DNA of 60,000 nucleotides, taken from positions 65,454,756 through 65,514,755 of the forward strand of contig CM060731.1 of the NCBI GenBank assembly GCA_030704615.1, in the 5' to 3' direction. Origin of the DNA: Takakia lepidozioides. Taxonomy: Eukaryota; Streptophyta; Takakiopsida; Takakiales; Takakiaceae. This document shows positions 8,895 to 20,744 of the stretch, one piece after another (position 1 is the first letter of the stretch; each line of letters starts with the position of its first letter). A program made the position numbers and the translations under genes. The notes beneath the pieces were generated by a model, which saw nothing but the letters and a program-made list of their open reading frames with translations, had not been told where the DNA came from and ran no database searches.

Positions 8895-11800
8895 ATGGAG
8901 GTGGCTGTGAGGAGGGTAGTCATGGTTGGGGCAGCAATAAGCTTGCTTCTGCTCCTTGCTCCAGCCTCGTCAGCTGCTAACACAGATGCCGAGACAGGTT
9001 AATGACTCCTCTTCTCTGGGATTCCTGTCTCTTGCAAAAGCTGATGGGGATGATGATATCCTTAGTTGAAAAATTATCACAACAAACTCTGCAAAGTGTG
9101 GAGAGAGATACACCAGGTTGTGTCTGCTGGCAGCTAGGAGCATTTCATAATAACCAGGGAGGCAGATTTCCATACTTGGGCCTGGTGACCTTGCAGTAAA
9201 CCTAACAATCAGAGGCTGCCTTCACTGAAAACAGATGTCTTAAGTATGCTTTCACTCATAGGGCTTGGTTCTTCCACAGGGATCGGCTATGCTTCTTCCA
9301 ACATGATCTGTAGTAGGGGAACAAGAAAGTGAAATACATGTCCAATTTAGACAGTGGTATGGTTTGGAGGAAAACTGTCTGCAGCCCATAGTTATCACAC
9401 ATAGGTGATACAATGCACATTTGCCCAGCACTAATGTCCAGTAGGAAATGGTTTGACTCTGCAGAAGTGGAAGTGGTCACAAAGATGTCAAATGGCTGTC
9501 GTATAATAGAACCATGGCTCTCATCCTTGTGGAGTATGCATCGGCGGTAAGGGCCCCATTCCTGTTTTTTGTGCTATTGTTCCTTTCGACTAATTATGGA
9601 ATCTTTTGATATGGTTTGTGTCTCCTGACAAAGTGGCAAATGTTTTGGATAGGTCTACATAGAAGATGAGCTTGCACTGCTCTCTTGGAGCTGCTCACGA
9701 TGTGAAGATTTGACCAAGGTGGGCCTGTCGTGTGCAATTTGTGGTTCATTTGTGGCCATGGTATTTTGTGGTTTGAACATATTTATTGTCAAACTTCGCA
9801 AGGCTGGGTGAGAAGGCGTGGACCGGAAAATCTTGGGATGCTGTGCTATTACCCAGTCCAGTGAACTTCGCTTATGAGTTATGAGAAGGAGGGAAAGTTG
9901 GAAACTATGAAAGGGAGTATTGTGATTCTGTGTACACTGTGGGTGTATTTGTTTCTTCACTGGACCAAACGAATGAATTACAATTTGCAAAAAGGAAAAT
10001 CAGATTGTCAATGGACATGATATCATGATGGTCATACTCCGCTGCTGATTGAACTGTGTTTAAGAGCTTGTAAATGGATGGGCCTACTTGCACACATCAG
10101 GAGGTCTACTTACTTTCCACGGAGGGTTCATTGATGAATCTGGAGTTGGATCTGTGTTAATACATTATGGCAGGGATTCAAGATTCATACTCTTGTTGTG
10201 GATGTTCAACATTGCCTCCAGGTGTGCAACAGCATGCTTGAACTGCTACTCTTTGCTAATCCTCTCTTGCAGCGAGTTTTGCCTTTGGCTCATGGAGGAG
10301 AGATCAACTCGTTGGGAGGGGAAATTTCGCATGAATTGTTCTTCGGGTAGGAAAGTAACGCACTATAATTTTTATGCATAGGCTTGCTGGAACTTCATCT
10401 ATGTGCATCGCAATTCAAATATTCCAACCAAGATAAATGTGAATAACGGAGCTGGAGTGCAAGCAGTACTGACAACGTGTCTTTCGGAACATGGATGGGA
10501 AAGGACAGACAGAAGCTTGGTGATTTAGATCAGGGGTCGGTCAATACCAAAAGATAATTACTGGTTAAATGCAGGCCTTTGTTGGAGTGGCGGAGAATTT
10601 GAATGCAATTGTGATAGCATTTCGTGGCACCCAAGAAGCAGGTATTCCCTTGATGATGGTGAATTTAGGAACAAAAGAGTTGCAAAACTACATTCAGTTG
10701 TTGTTAGTGGTTGATATGATCAGTTTTGTCTTCCCTCTGTCACAGGTTGATAGTTGTAGAGGAGGATTTCAAGGTGTGGCAGTTAGGTGTGTGTTCACAA
10801 CTAAATATATGGCACTCGTTCTGTTCCTTCCCTCCTACTCCTTCCTCCCCTTTCCCCTCCTGAATCATGATTTTTTTCACATTTTATTGTTAAGAGATGT
10901 TGTTAAACAGATGCTTGTCCAGTGGTATCCAGAAAGATCTGCATGCTTAGAAGAGAGTTGGCTAACGCGCAGATTACTGGTGGGATATCTGGTAGTGTGC
11001 AGAATTGGGCTGAGGACTTGTACTTTAGACAGCTTGATCTCAATTATCCGGGTGTCACTGATGCTATGGAGGGCATTATTCACCTTCTCTCCTGCATGCC
11101 AGACAAGCTTTTAGGCATGATATCCAAACTACAGATTACTTTTTAATGTGTATGACTTGACATCTAGGACTGTACAGATTGAAGGTTTTGATTAGTCACC
11201 AAACACTGAGTCTCTAAACCCGAAATCCTGTCTCTGCCCAGCCAGATTGGACTTTAGGTACTCCCTATGAACGGGAATCACCGAGCATATGGGTGGCATG
11301 GAGCTAGCAAACGTACGGCGTGGCCCCAACCGCAGTCTTGTTTTCCATGACGACTTGCAATTCATGATCTTGACTTGTGATCTATGTTGTGGCCAGGTAC
11401 ATCAAGGGTTCTATTCAGCATATCACAACACCACAGTTCGTGACAGCATACTCACTGCTGTTCAAGCTATACAACAGGAAAGGGATGGGCTCCACTTCTT
11501 GGTCACAGGCCACTCAATGGGAGGGGCTATGGCTTCCTTTTGTGCACTTGATCTCGCTGTACGTTTGGTCATCTCCCTCTCATCCCAGGCTTGCAAGGGC
11601 TCAAAACTTTCTTGTCATCAGACAATCAGTCAAGCTTGCTGAATTGTGAACTAGCTCCAAATGAGAAGCAGGTCCCTTTGCTCAACAAAATACTTTTGCA
11701 GGCACAAAGGGTTTAAGCAAGTCCTGGCTCATAGAGATTTGACTGGGTCCTAACCTGTTGGTCTAAGCCAAATAACTGGTATCAGTAGTGATACTGGTCG

Positions 11801-13269
11801 AAGGAAGGGACAATACTCTCTGTCATCTTCTACTCCCTAAACAATAGTGCTTCCTTGCAGGCGAACTATGGTGTTCAAGACATTGAGATTATCACATTTG
11901 GGCAGCCACGAATTGGGAACTCTGTGTTTGCAGTATATTACAATGAGCTTGTCCCTCGGACTATTCGAATGACACATGCCAACGATCTGGTGCCACATCT
12001 GCCTCCCTATTACACTCTGATAGGCCCACGTTCCTACCATCATTTTGCAACTGAGGTATGTGTGTGTGGCGGTCAATCATTTCTGTATGTTCAGAGCTTA
12101 TGCTAAATTTGGCAGAAGTGTGGACCTTTTTTAAAGAATGTTTTTCTAGGAACATGAATGTGTCTATTCAGTTGGAGAGTCTCAATCTTGTCATATATTG
12201 AGATGCTACTGGCTATATGCAATTTTGTTGCTGATGTTCTTTGTTCACACTTGGTAGGTTGGTTTGGTTTTTGCTTCAGGGGCTTTGTTTGTCAATAGTG
12301 CAATCAGTCTGTCCTTGCATGAGTACAGTTATGTATTCATACATATATTGTGTGCTTCATGTATCATGTATTCGACTGACATATTCTAAATTTTGCTTGC
12401 TTGATGCACAGGGTTGACATCCAGCTTAATATTATCTGGGTTAGACTGTTGAGTATACGTGAATAGAGATTGATGCATCAAAGTTGATGCAGGTGTGGCT
12501 CTTCAAGATTGCTGTGGGTCGTCTGCAGTATGAGTTTGAGCGGGTTTGTGACAGTTCTGGGGAGGACCCTACCTGTAGCAGGTCGGCTTTCTTTCATCTC
12601 TTCCACTTGGCATTCTATCTTCCTCTTTCTCTTTCCCTCTCAACACTCCCTTCTAGTCAGTCAAAAACCATGGGGTGTACCTCTACTGAAAGGTTGCTGA
12701 AAGAATGCAAACAATGTTCCATTTAGAGAACAGGAGCACTATCACTGACATTGAATTCATTATGAACAATGGATTTTTGGAAGATTTCAGTCTGTTTCTA
12801 CAGCTTCAAAAGACCATTTAATTCCTCTACTGGGGTTGGAGTGTTCCATCTGAGAAGGTTGCTTGGGCACGCCTGTACAGACCATTGCGGGTTTTCCAGA
12901 TGAAATTACTATTTTGTTACTCTGCGGACTACTATCTAGCTCAAGGGCTACCTGCAGAGTAACAGACGAGGGGTGGACGGCAGGGAATTAAGGGGGAGAA
13001 GAGCAGGCATAGTGTGCTTATTTGTGGTTCTCACATTCATTTCGAGTCTTATGAATCCTGATATTTATGTTGCCTGTTGGCTATGGGAACGGTGCAGGTC
13101 AGTCAAAGGCAACAGCATTTCGGATCATCTCAACTACCTTGGTGTCTACCTTAGGACTGAAGACAATATGGCCACAGACACTGAATTTCTCAAAGGGAAA
13201 TCTTTGCTTAATTCCAACCTGGATGTTCCCGGCAAGCCCAGGAAAGCCACAAATGGGAGCTTATTGTAG
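8895..13269 (+). CDS. Secreted class 3 lipase (alpha/beta hydrolase), copy A, ten exons
   Basis: Triacylglycerol lipase-like hydrolase of the plant lipase_3 family, roughly 350 aa. My exons are 8895-8997, 9465-9546, 9653-9718, 10174-10221, 10575-10641, 10996-about 11060, 11397-11558, 11861-12055, 12493-12581 and 13098-13269. Exon 1 encodes a signal peptide (MEVAVRRVVMVGAAISLLLL, then LAPASSAA), which implies secretion. Family blocks follow in order: YNRTMALILVEYASA, WSCSRCEDLTK and AFRGTQE. The nucleophile elbow GHSMG is at 11508-11522, the catalytic Asp in HANDLVP (11984-11986) and the His in YHHFATE (about 12038-12043). Copy A lacks one base in exon 2 (near 9501, CGTATAAT for CGGTATAAT) and one in exon 5 (near 10637). 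The donor of exon 6 is uncertain: homologs suggest the exon reaches GATGCTATG, but no GT follows. Copy B is intact at both deletions. Confidence 0.88.
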
Positions 13270-16200
13270 CACATGCAACGTGCTTAGGTGTTCTGCATCA
13301 TGGCTGCATCATGGTTGTTCGGGCCATTATCTTGCTGGTTTATGTACTACCATCCATTTGTACAGTCAGACGTACGGTCCTATCAGACCAAAGAGAGGTC
13401 CTGAAGGTCCAGGTGCGTTCTCCGTCATTGGAAATTTATTGTTGACATTTATTTACATGAAGGGTGACTGTCTGCCAACCCACACTTTGGGTAGTTGAAG
13501 AGTGACACCCACTTTACTATAGTGGGTTCAACCAGATGTGCATGACAACTACAATTTATCAAAGAGATCTGTTGCCGCTAGCTGACTGAGAACCATCCAA
13601 CTTCCTGATTGCACAGGAGTCTCAACAAACCTGTCTTGAATATTACCCCCGATCACTTTGGAGTCCGGTGGGTTGGCCCCCATGAAAGCAGCATGGTGAT
13701 TGTAGGCATCCATTGTTACGAAGGGTACCACATGTCCTGCGAACATTGGCCGCTTCGGAAGGGATGAGGATGCGAGGTCTGACATTAGAGTGATTTAGTG
13801 GTGACAAGTTGATGCGGTTGCTGGCAGAGTCCGGGGAATTGCTGAAGGGATGATTATTGGTTGGTGTCTCTTCAGCAGTTGAAATTGCTAATTGTCCAGG
13901 TTGGAATCCTCCCAACACATTAGCATCCCTATGGGTGTGCTTCATGGAGCACTCTACAACTAGCCAACCTAATGTTGGAAAGGGGATTCGGACATACTTG
14001 GTTACAGGCCATTGAAACTGACCACGATTTTGGGTCAGCAGAAGAAGATTTCAAGCAACTTCCATTGTGAGTGGCCACTGCCCATGATAGTTTCTTATTG
14101 TTTTGAGTGTTGGGAGCACCAGCACCACATTGTAGTCTGATTTACATATTTGAGATCAGCGGGACCAATGGGCTTGGTCCTTGCTCTCTTTGATCTCTGA
14201 AATTGAAAATGGCTTTGACTGGTTCTATACCGTCTTTTTATGTGCTAGACATGACCCAAGCTGCAAACATGAGTGGATCTTGGTTGCTATGGCTCCCAAT
14301 CCAAATGCTCAGAGAAAATAATTGCATAACGATTTAACATAAAGCAACTCAGATATCATCCCTGCCAAAGTATAAACTCTTGCTACCTACATGTGGAAAA
14401 CACATCTCAGTAATCGTGACATGCCTGTACACAAATCTATGGGTGTCCTCCATCATCTAAGCTTTCTAGTAGTGCCTCCAAATTGCATTCAGTTTGGTGC
14501 ACAATACTATGCTTGAATTCTCCGCAGAACAACAAATCTTTAGCCATCATCTCCTCTCCAAGTGGCCAACAATAGAAACTTTCTGGTCCTTACAACCACA
14601 ACATCCTCCACTACTAGGGCTGTTTCAAGGAAGTCCTCAAATGTCTTACAGTAGGCAGTCTTTGTGGCTTACAAGTGCTGGAATTGTGCCTTTTGTTATA
14701 ACTTTTTCTTTGGTTCAAAAGCTTCAGGGAGCGACTCTCCTAATACATTGCAGCTGTCTCAGCGCCTGCCAGCGGTGCCCTGAGTTCTGTAATCTTGATA
14801 TATGGCCTAACCTGTTCTGCAGTCTGAAGTCACAGTTTCTCTTGGTCCATCCTTACCCTCTATTGAAAGACAGTCTATGTCGTCATGCACCGAATCCCAA
14901 TGCGCTTGAAGCATTCTTTCAATGCTGTTTCTTTGTGAGAACCCACATGTATCCTACAACGCACATTCAACATTGAAAAGATCAGGTCACGAAATTGCAA
15001 TTGCCCATCCTCTTCTCTCACTGCACGCTTCCTGCCATTGTCAATTTGGGATGGTGAAGCTGACGCTTTCATTCTAAGTTGTCTATGCTTGATTAACCAG
15101 ATTGATTTCAGCAGGAGTACGTTGGTGGATGGGGGATCATGGGAGACCTTTCCCATTGCAGGAGCACTTCAAGATGCTGACGTAAATTTATATGTTCGTT
15201 TCCTTTCCCGGGAGCTGACTGCGAAATCAAAGGCCGAGCTCAAACTCAGACGACAACGATGCAAACTGCAGTGAACAGAAGAACAACCGCAGCACAGAAC
15301 GCTTTTGAATGATTATAACACCAAAATATGTGTTATGAATTTTTCTACTTTGCGAAGCTTGGAATCACTCCCTCACCCACACTGCCCTTCGAAGCTACAA
15401 ACCTTGCAAGAAAGTTTTTCTGCAAGATCGTCGCTACCGCTTTTGTACATTCCATCACCCGTAAAGAGGTACTGCAGTAGGTCCTATGGGTCCTTCCTAA
15501 GTACCTAGACACCCTAACTTAAACTCCTCAAGTAGCTTCAATGAAACTCATCTAGAGGAGGACAGTCTTGACATGAGTTAAGAAAGAGAACTTCAGAATC
15601 TTAAAAATATTCTGCGGAAATTGAGCAATCTCAGGCTTTACAAATTCGACAATGCACTTCGATCCAGATGTTACACGTGAGCAATCGACATTCACTGTAT
15701 TGGATATACACTTGGGCATCTACCAGAGTCAAGAATCACAAACATACATAGTTAAGGAATATCCTCACATATAGGTATCAGCTGTCTCAGATGTCCTAAG
15801 GCTCGGCAAGTTAAGAGGAGCATTGCAGTTTCATTCATGTCACTATGTCAAAAGTGTTCCTTACCTCGCAGACGCCATTCACCATGAAGCTAAAGAAAAC
15901 TCCAAAAACAGCAAATCAGCAGCTGATGCAAATGGGAGAGCTCCGACATGCTCACACCCAACAATACCACCCTGCTGCTGACTGTGCCTCCTCCAATTGC
16001 AGCTCGGCCAGGCTTCATCTCCCTCCCTGGAATGTAGTCGACATCAAGTAAAATCCACGCAAAGGCAGCCCTCTGTCGGGAGCGGGGAAGAGGAGGAGGC
16101 AACAAGTCGCATTGCGGTGGGAAGAGTGGGGGACGATCCACGTCCTATGCAGCAGGAAGTAAGAGTTGCTCGTTCTTCCCCAAAGCCTTGCTCTGCAGCA

Positions 16201-17160
16201 TCTGGTATGGCCGCGTAAACAAAACGCACAACCCACAACTGATCTCATCACATTGTGAGCTCTGCAAGATCGCCCACAAGTCATGATCCAGGGATGGTTG
16301 CACCGCGTCATTCATGTCTGATGCCCATCGCACAGCTTCTGCTGACTAGATGATGAGGATTTCCAACAAAAGGTCTGTCTGCATGTGACAGAGAGTGGTC
16401 ACGTAAAAGATGCATGCAATAGAATGCAATTGGACGAGGCAAAGGCGACCGTTAAGCTACAGGATTGGCCGCTGCTCTCATTCGGAATAGGGTTAGGAGT
16501 GGCCCTCCGATGGTTCAGGAGAGCCACTCTTCCAGTTTCTTTCTTGCAGGGGGTAGCCGTGACATCGATGAGCGAAGTGGACGTGGTAAGCGCCAAGCGG
16601 GGCTGCAGCCATGCATGGAGCATCGTAAGCATGTACCGTCGGAGGTCTGAATGCCAAGATCCAGGAAATAAGTTTGAGAGGAATTTTTTTTCACGTCAGA
16701 ATCCCCTATTAGACGGGAGTCCCTTGAGTACTATGATCTCGTGCAGCTAGAGCTGAGTGGTGGACCTGGAATGAATTAGACGGAGTTGAGAAAAGGAATG
16801 TGCTTTTTCGCTGTGGCATAAAGTTTCCTATTTGTGGAAGAGTCCTTATGCGTATGTAGATTCACTAGCATGACTGCCTTTTCCTTTTGTTAAAAATGGA
16901 GTCCCTTGAGATGGCGACTCGATAAAGGGTCGAAGGTAACACCCTCAAGTCATGTTGCGATTTAAGGAGGACCTTTCTGTTGAAAGTATAGATATAGATT
17001 GGAGGAAGAGACCTCTTGGAGTTTTCAGCATGACAGGTGGCGCGAAGGACGTCATCAACAGCGTTACGAACTTGGATATCGCCTTGTGCGCCCTCTACGC
17101 TCTTGATCTTTACTTGTGATGGGAATGGACACCACTTCAACACTAACTAGTTCCAGGACG
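13270..17160. other. Unresolved sequence downstream of the lipase; possible minus-strand exons
   Basis: No family is recognised. Minus-strand open stretches at 13549-13945, 14857-15156 and 15890-16333 recur in unit B (38251-38647, 39560-39876, 40865-41314). One near 14857-14990 reads FSQRNSIERMLQAHWDSVHD and ends at a good donor (GTAAGG), which looks protein-like; in copy A it holds a TAG where copy B has TGG. A multi-exon host gene on the minus strand is possible, but frames conflict between adjacent blocks and I cannot assemble it. It could also be ordinary intergenic DNA. Confidence 0.35.
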
Positions 17161-17164
17161 CTCA

Positions 17165-19750
17165 AGGGGATCACCAGAAGCTATAGTAAGCTACTCAAGC
17201 AGAGCGACGCCTGGAGGAGATCAAGCAAGGAGATAGGCAAAGTGTCACGGAAGATGAGATGACGCGGAGCTAGCCATCAGCCCGATGCAAAATAGATATG
17301 ACAAAGCAACTGAAACAATGTGTTGGAGCTGCATGATGTGCAGCGTCGAAAATGAAAATATCGAGAGTAGGACGTGAGCGTGGGTCATAGATATGGTTGC
17401 TCACGCAGTACATGATACCCTGCCTCCCAGCAATAGATGTCACCGCATCGCGAACCATATCATAAGACGCAGCGCTCACCACCACATGGACAGCGGAGGA
17501 GATGGATGGCAAGGTCATCGATGGGCTGAAGACAGACGCACGTTGAAGGCCCAAGGCCGAAGGATGAGACAAACCGAGTCGAAGGCGGAGCGCAGTAGTG
17601 AAAATAGGGGATGAGAATGAAAAGGCGATAGTGGGTCGTGCTGCCAACCATGCCCCTGCTCCGGGTCCTGCGCATGATAGAAGTCGGGCTCGATGCAACT
17701 CAGAAGAAGCACTTGAGAGCATGCCGGAAAAGAAATGACGGTGTACGCGCTCGGAAATGGACTCCTGAAGATGGTCGAGGCCTTGAGCAGCCAACTGCTC
17801 AAATGGTGGTAGACATGCTCGCGCCAGTGCCGGAAGAAGATCTCGTGCAGAGCGGAGATGCTGCTGGAAGGGTAAAATGTCACTGTCGACATGTGTAACG
17901 GCGTCCATAAGGATGGGACGATGGTCACAGAGAAATCATGAAGCGAGGGCTGGCGCCACCAACGCCCAACTGTCGATGAAAGCTGACGGGGCGGTAGTGA
18001 CAGTGGACAAAAGACCCACACCACCGGAAGAGACGGCAGGTGGCTTGCTGTCGTGGCAAAAGTCCCTGAGCACCCTCCAGAGCTCCTGGTCCTAACAATC
18101 TCCCGAAGATAGTTATCATGGTAGTATTAAACCCAGATAAGAGGTGTAGGAAATCTGGGCTGGGTGGAACAGTGCGCAAGAGATATGAGTGACGCTGAAG
18201 GAAACATTTGGTCAAGATTCCATATGCTACATGTACATCTCCGAGCCTAGGAAGGAGATCGGTGTGGGTGGCATCCTGGTGGAGTGCATCGGAGTGCATC
18301 TTCCAAGAAGGACGTTGTGAATTGGGTGCCAAAAGGGACTCCCAGGATTCTGATGTCATTGGGCGGAACAATGAAGTGAGCATGGAGGACAAAATCTGCA
18401 GGGAAACCGGACGGAGACCACACCGCACATTTGCGAGGTTGCACTGAAAAGCCCACGGCAGAGAGTTGGGTGACAAAATGATGGTAAGCTGAAAGTACCT
18501 GTGAGGCAGGGCCTACAATGCGTGTCGTCTGCCATCGACGGAAAAAGACAAGATGAGTATACTTGTGCAGAAGCCGTGAGGGCGCGACATGAGCCATGGC
18601 AAACAAAGGTCCTCGTAAAGGGTCGCCTTGGCGGGTCCCAACCTCAGACTGAAAGCACTCACCTAGGCGAGAATGATGACTGTAGTATAGGGGAGTGGTG
18701 GATGCATAGAGTAATCGAACAAACGGAATGAGCTGGTGGAAATCTCCTCCGACTGAACGGAGCTCCTGAAAGATAGCCGCTCGTGACACAGTGTTGAAAG
18801 CGTTGGTGATGTCGACCTGGAGAACCACCCAATCCGGATGAAGATCAAGAGCTGCACAAATCCCCTGAACCACCGCCTCGCAACCTCCTGGAGTGGCGAC
18901 CCTGAACTGGTGTGGAAAGAGGTGTCCGGAGAAGGCATCTCGAAACTGAAGACAAAGTGAGCAGCTGACAAGGCGGTAAAGACCTCTCCAACTACGATAG
19001 GGCGGATGCCAGTACCTGAGGGTTTGCTCATAGCCAACAATCTGGAGGCCCCAAGGAAACGGGCCACTGGGGCAGGATACGGCCAGCAGCAATAAAGGAT
19101 CAACTCTGAAATAGCTGAGAGAAGCCACTAGCAGAGTCCGGTGGAGAGAAACAGTCGCGTAAGTGCTCATACAAGTCGAAGTCCTCGACAAAGAGCGACA
19201 AATATCCTGAGCTGATGGGTGAAGGGCTTCGAGGGCAGTGACAGTATCCGGTGATGGAGGCGCTGGTGAGGAAGGTGCTAAAGCCTTGGCCGCGCGTGAA
19301 TACTCGCCAACGCGGCCTAACATGAGACTATGACGAAGTCACATGTGGGCCGATGAGGGTGGCTGCGTGGAGGAAGCGGGAGGGGCGCGTGCCGCAAGGG
19401 CTAGTGCCCGTAATTGATGCTCATCTTGCAGACTCTCCCAATCTCCAGATAAAACGGCGAAGACGAATGCGCGTCTCTCTGTGCCCTGACTGACCGCCAC
19501 GAGGGGGCAAAACCAAACACCACTAAGAAAAAACAAGAAAAGATACCATGCTGGTATATCATCAGGATCACGAGCCAGAATGTCTAAGGGCAGACGAAGT
19601 GCCAGTTGGACCTCATGACGTAGTGCCACCGGAATTCTGTATAAAGACGGGCCTTGGCAGTCCTAGCTGAAATGGCCCCAGAACATCTAGCGCTGAAAGC
19701 CAATGCTATGCAGAGGCAAGAGGTGGCGCGTGCAAGACATTGGGCTGAAA
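17165..19750 (-). mobile_element. LINE-like retroelement, RT region, copy A (degraded)
   Basis: Non-LTR reverse transcriptase on the minus strand. RT landmarks in order of translation are VVLQVDITNAFNTVSRAA (about 18815), GTRQGDPLRGPLFAMAH (about 18600) and an F-ADD box. The F-ADD box is damaged here (FFRRWQTTRIVG) and reads SMADDTHIVG in copy B. The region before the RT (HEVQLALRLPLDILARDPDD) is typical of this protein type. Downstream is a Cys/His cluster (LRCPCGGER) like the zinc finger after LINE RTs. No endonuclease domain is visible and the 5' side runs into the left end of element M near 19750. Many small deletions relative to 42236-44492 break the frame. No poly-A tail is seen. Confidence 0.82.
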
Positions 19751-19779
19751 TCAACGACGCAATGGCGTGAGCGTTGCGC

Positions 19780-19807
19780 GTGAGCGCGCGAGCGTACGCT
19801 CACGCCA
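19780..19807. promoter_or_regulatory. Left subterminal palindrome of element M
   Basis: GTGAGCGCGCGAGCG followed by TACGCTCACGCCA, containing the perfect palindrome GAGCGTACGCTC. The right end (31012-31043) carries the same arrangement in inverted orientation with a different centre. Copies of GACGTGGC or its complement follow at about 19811, 19838, 19888 and 19908. This layout suits transposase-binding sites at transposon ends, which is inference. Confidence 0.55.
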
Positions 19808-19809
19808 GC

Positions 19810-20744
19810 TGACGTGGCGTGAGCCTGCACACACGCAGACGTGGCATGAGCGTCATGTCAGCATGCTGATGTGGCGGTAAATGATGACGTGGCACTGTCC
19901 GTCATCTGCCACGTCAGCATTAACATGCGCCGCCTATAACCGAGGATGGTCCTATGATCGTGGAATTAATGCAGGGAATCTTGCCTAAATATAATCAAGA
20001 CGAGCGTTGAGGCCTACAATTGCAGCATCCAACATTGTGCAATTACAAATGCTTGTTTCACTTTTACAATTACGAGGACGAAAAAATATCCTCACAAAGT
20101 GTGCGCCATAAAAGGCTGCCACGGAAGACCTTCCTCCCTCCTCAAATAACAATGAGAGTTAGGATCATCTTCAAAAGATGATTGTAGTGCATAGCGACAA
20201 ATGTGCACTATCTAAAAGTTGTCACTCAGAGCTCACTCCGTATAGTTGAAGGCCATATCATTGCACCGCCGACGAATTGATGTGAATTACACATTTTCAA
20301 ATCATGGTCGTCCACATACCACATTGCATAGTTGATGCTACCCATGTGTTGTATCCCGCTGCAATAGAGTATCGACCTCGTTGAAACTCATAGTGGCCTG
20401 GTGAATGAAGTTGTCACGTTTGGGATCGCAAACCATCATCTTCAAAAATATGAAATACAAATGTTTGCAGGGTATGAATTTACCTCTCTTGCCCAAACTG
20501 GTTGATAGCATATTCACAAAATCAGGACATGTGCAATTGGGGAAATTGGAAACCGTGATGTCGTAGGTCCTGTCATGAACAGCAGATGTGGAAGTGATGA
20601 TTGTGAATACCCGACCATATCCTGGATGGATACTTCCGTGGTGCTTCCAACACGAGCTTGGAGCATTCTTGCGGACTCCACTTTGCCAAAGTGTTCAGCG
20701 GTTGGAGGGAAACGCCGAACGAGCTTTCCATCTCGTTTGGTTGG
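19810..20744. other. Left noncoding part of element M
   Basis: Between the subterminal motifs and the transposase stop I find no supported gene. The sequence becomes AT-richer after about 19930. Open frames at 20573-20854 on both strands overlap the transposase tail and are out of frame with it. Confidence 0.5.

Larger units (their letters stand above)
6534..19316 (+). repeat. Direct segmental repeat, unit A
   Basis: Near-identical to unit B at 31330-44492. It contains tRNA-Phe, the class 3 lipase, unresolved sequence and the LINE. The offset is about 24,700 bp from the tRNA through the lipase and about 25,174 bp in the LINE, owing to indels. Unit B lacks about 150 bp near 6552-6697, whereas unit A lacks about 275 bp present at 40170-40444 and pieces present at 42060-42540. 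Differences are mostly short indels. Confidence 0.92.

Noticed and set aside
17638-17898. Plus-strand frames over the LINE (17638-17898, 18208-18447 and their unit B counterparts)
   Set aside because: They are antisense to the recognisable reverse transcriptase and carry no motif.
17165-19750. Domesticated reverse transcriptase or group II intron protein
   Set aside because: The RT order with an F-ADD box and a downstream Cys/His cluster fits a LINE. The copy is riddled with frameshifts, and no intron RNA structure or maturase domain is visible.
19811-19918. GACGTGGC boxes as an ordinary plant promoter (G-box/ABRE cluster)
   Set aside because: The boxes sit at both ends of element M rather than before a host gene, so a transposon-end role fits better. 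A promoter role is not excluded.
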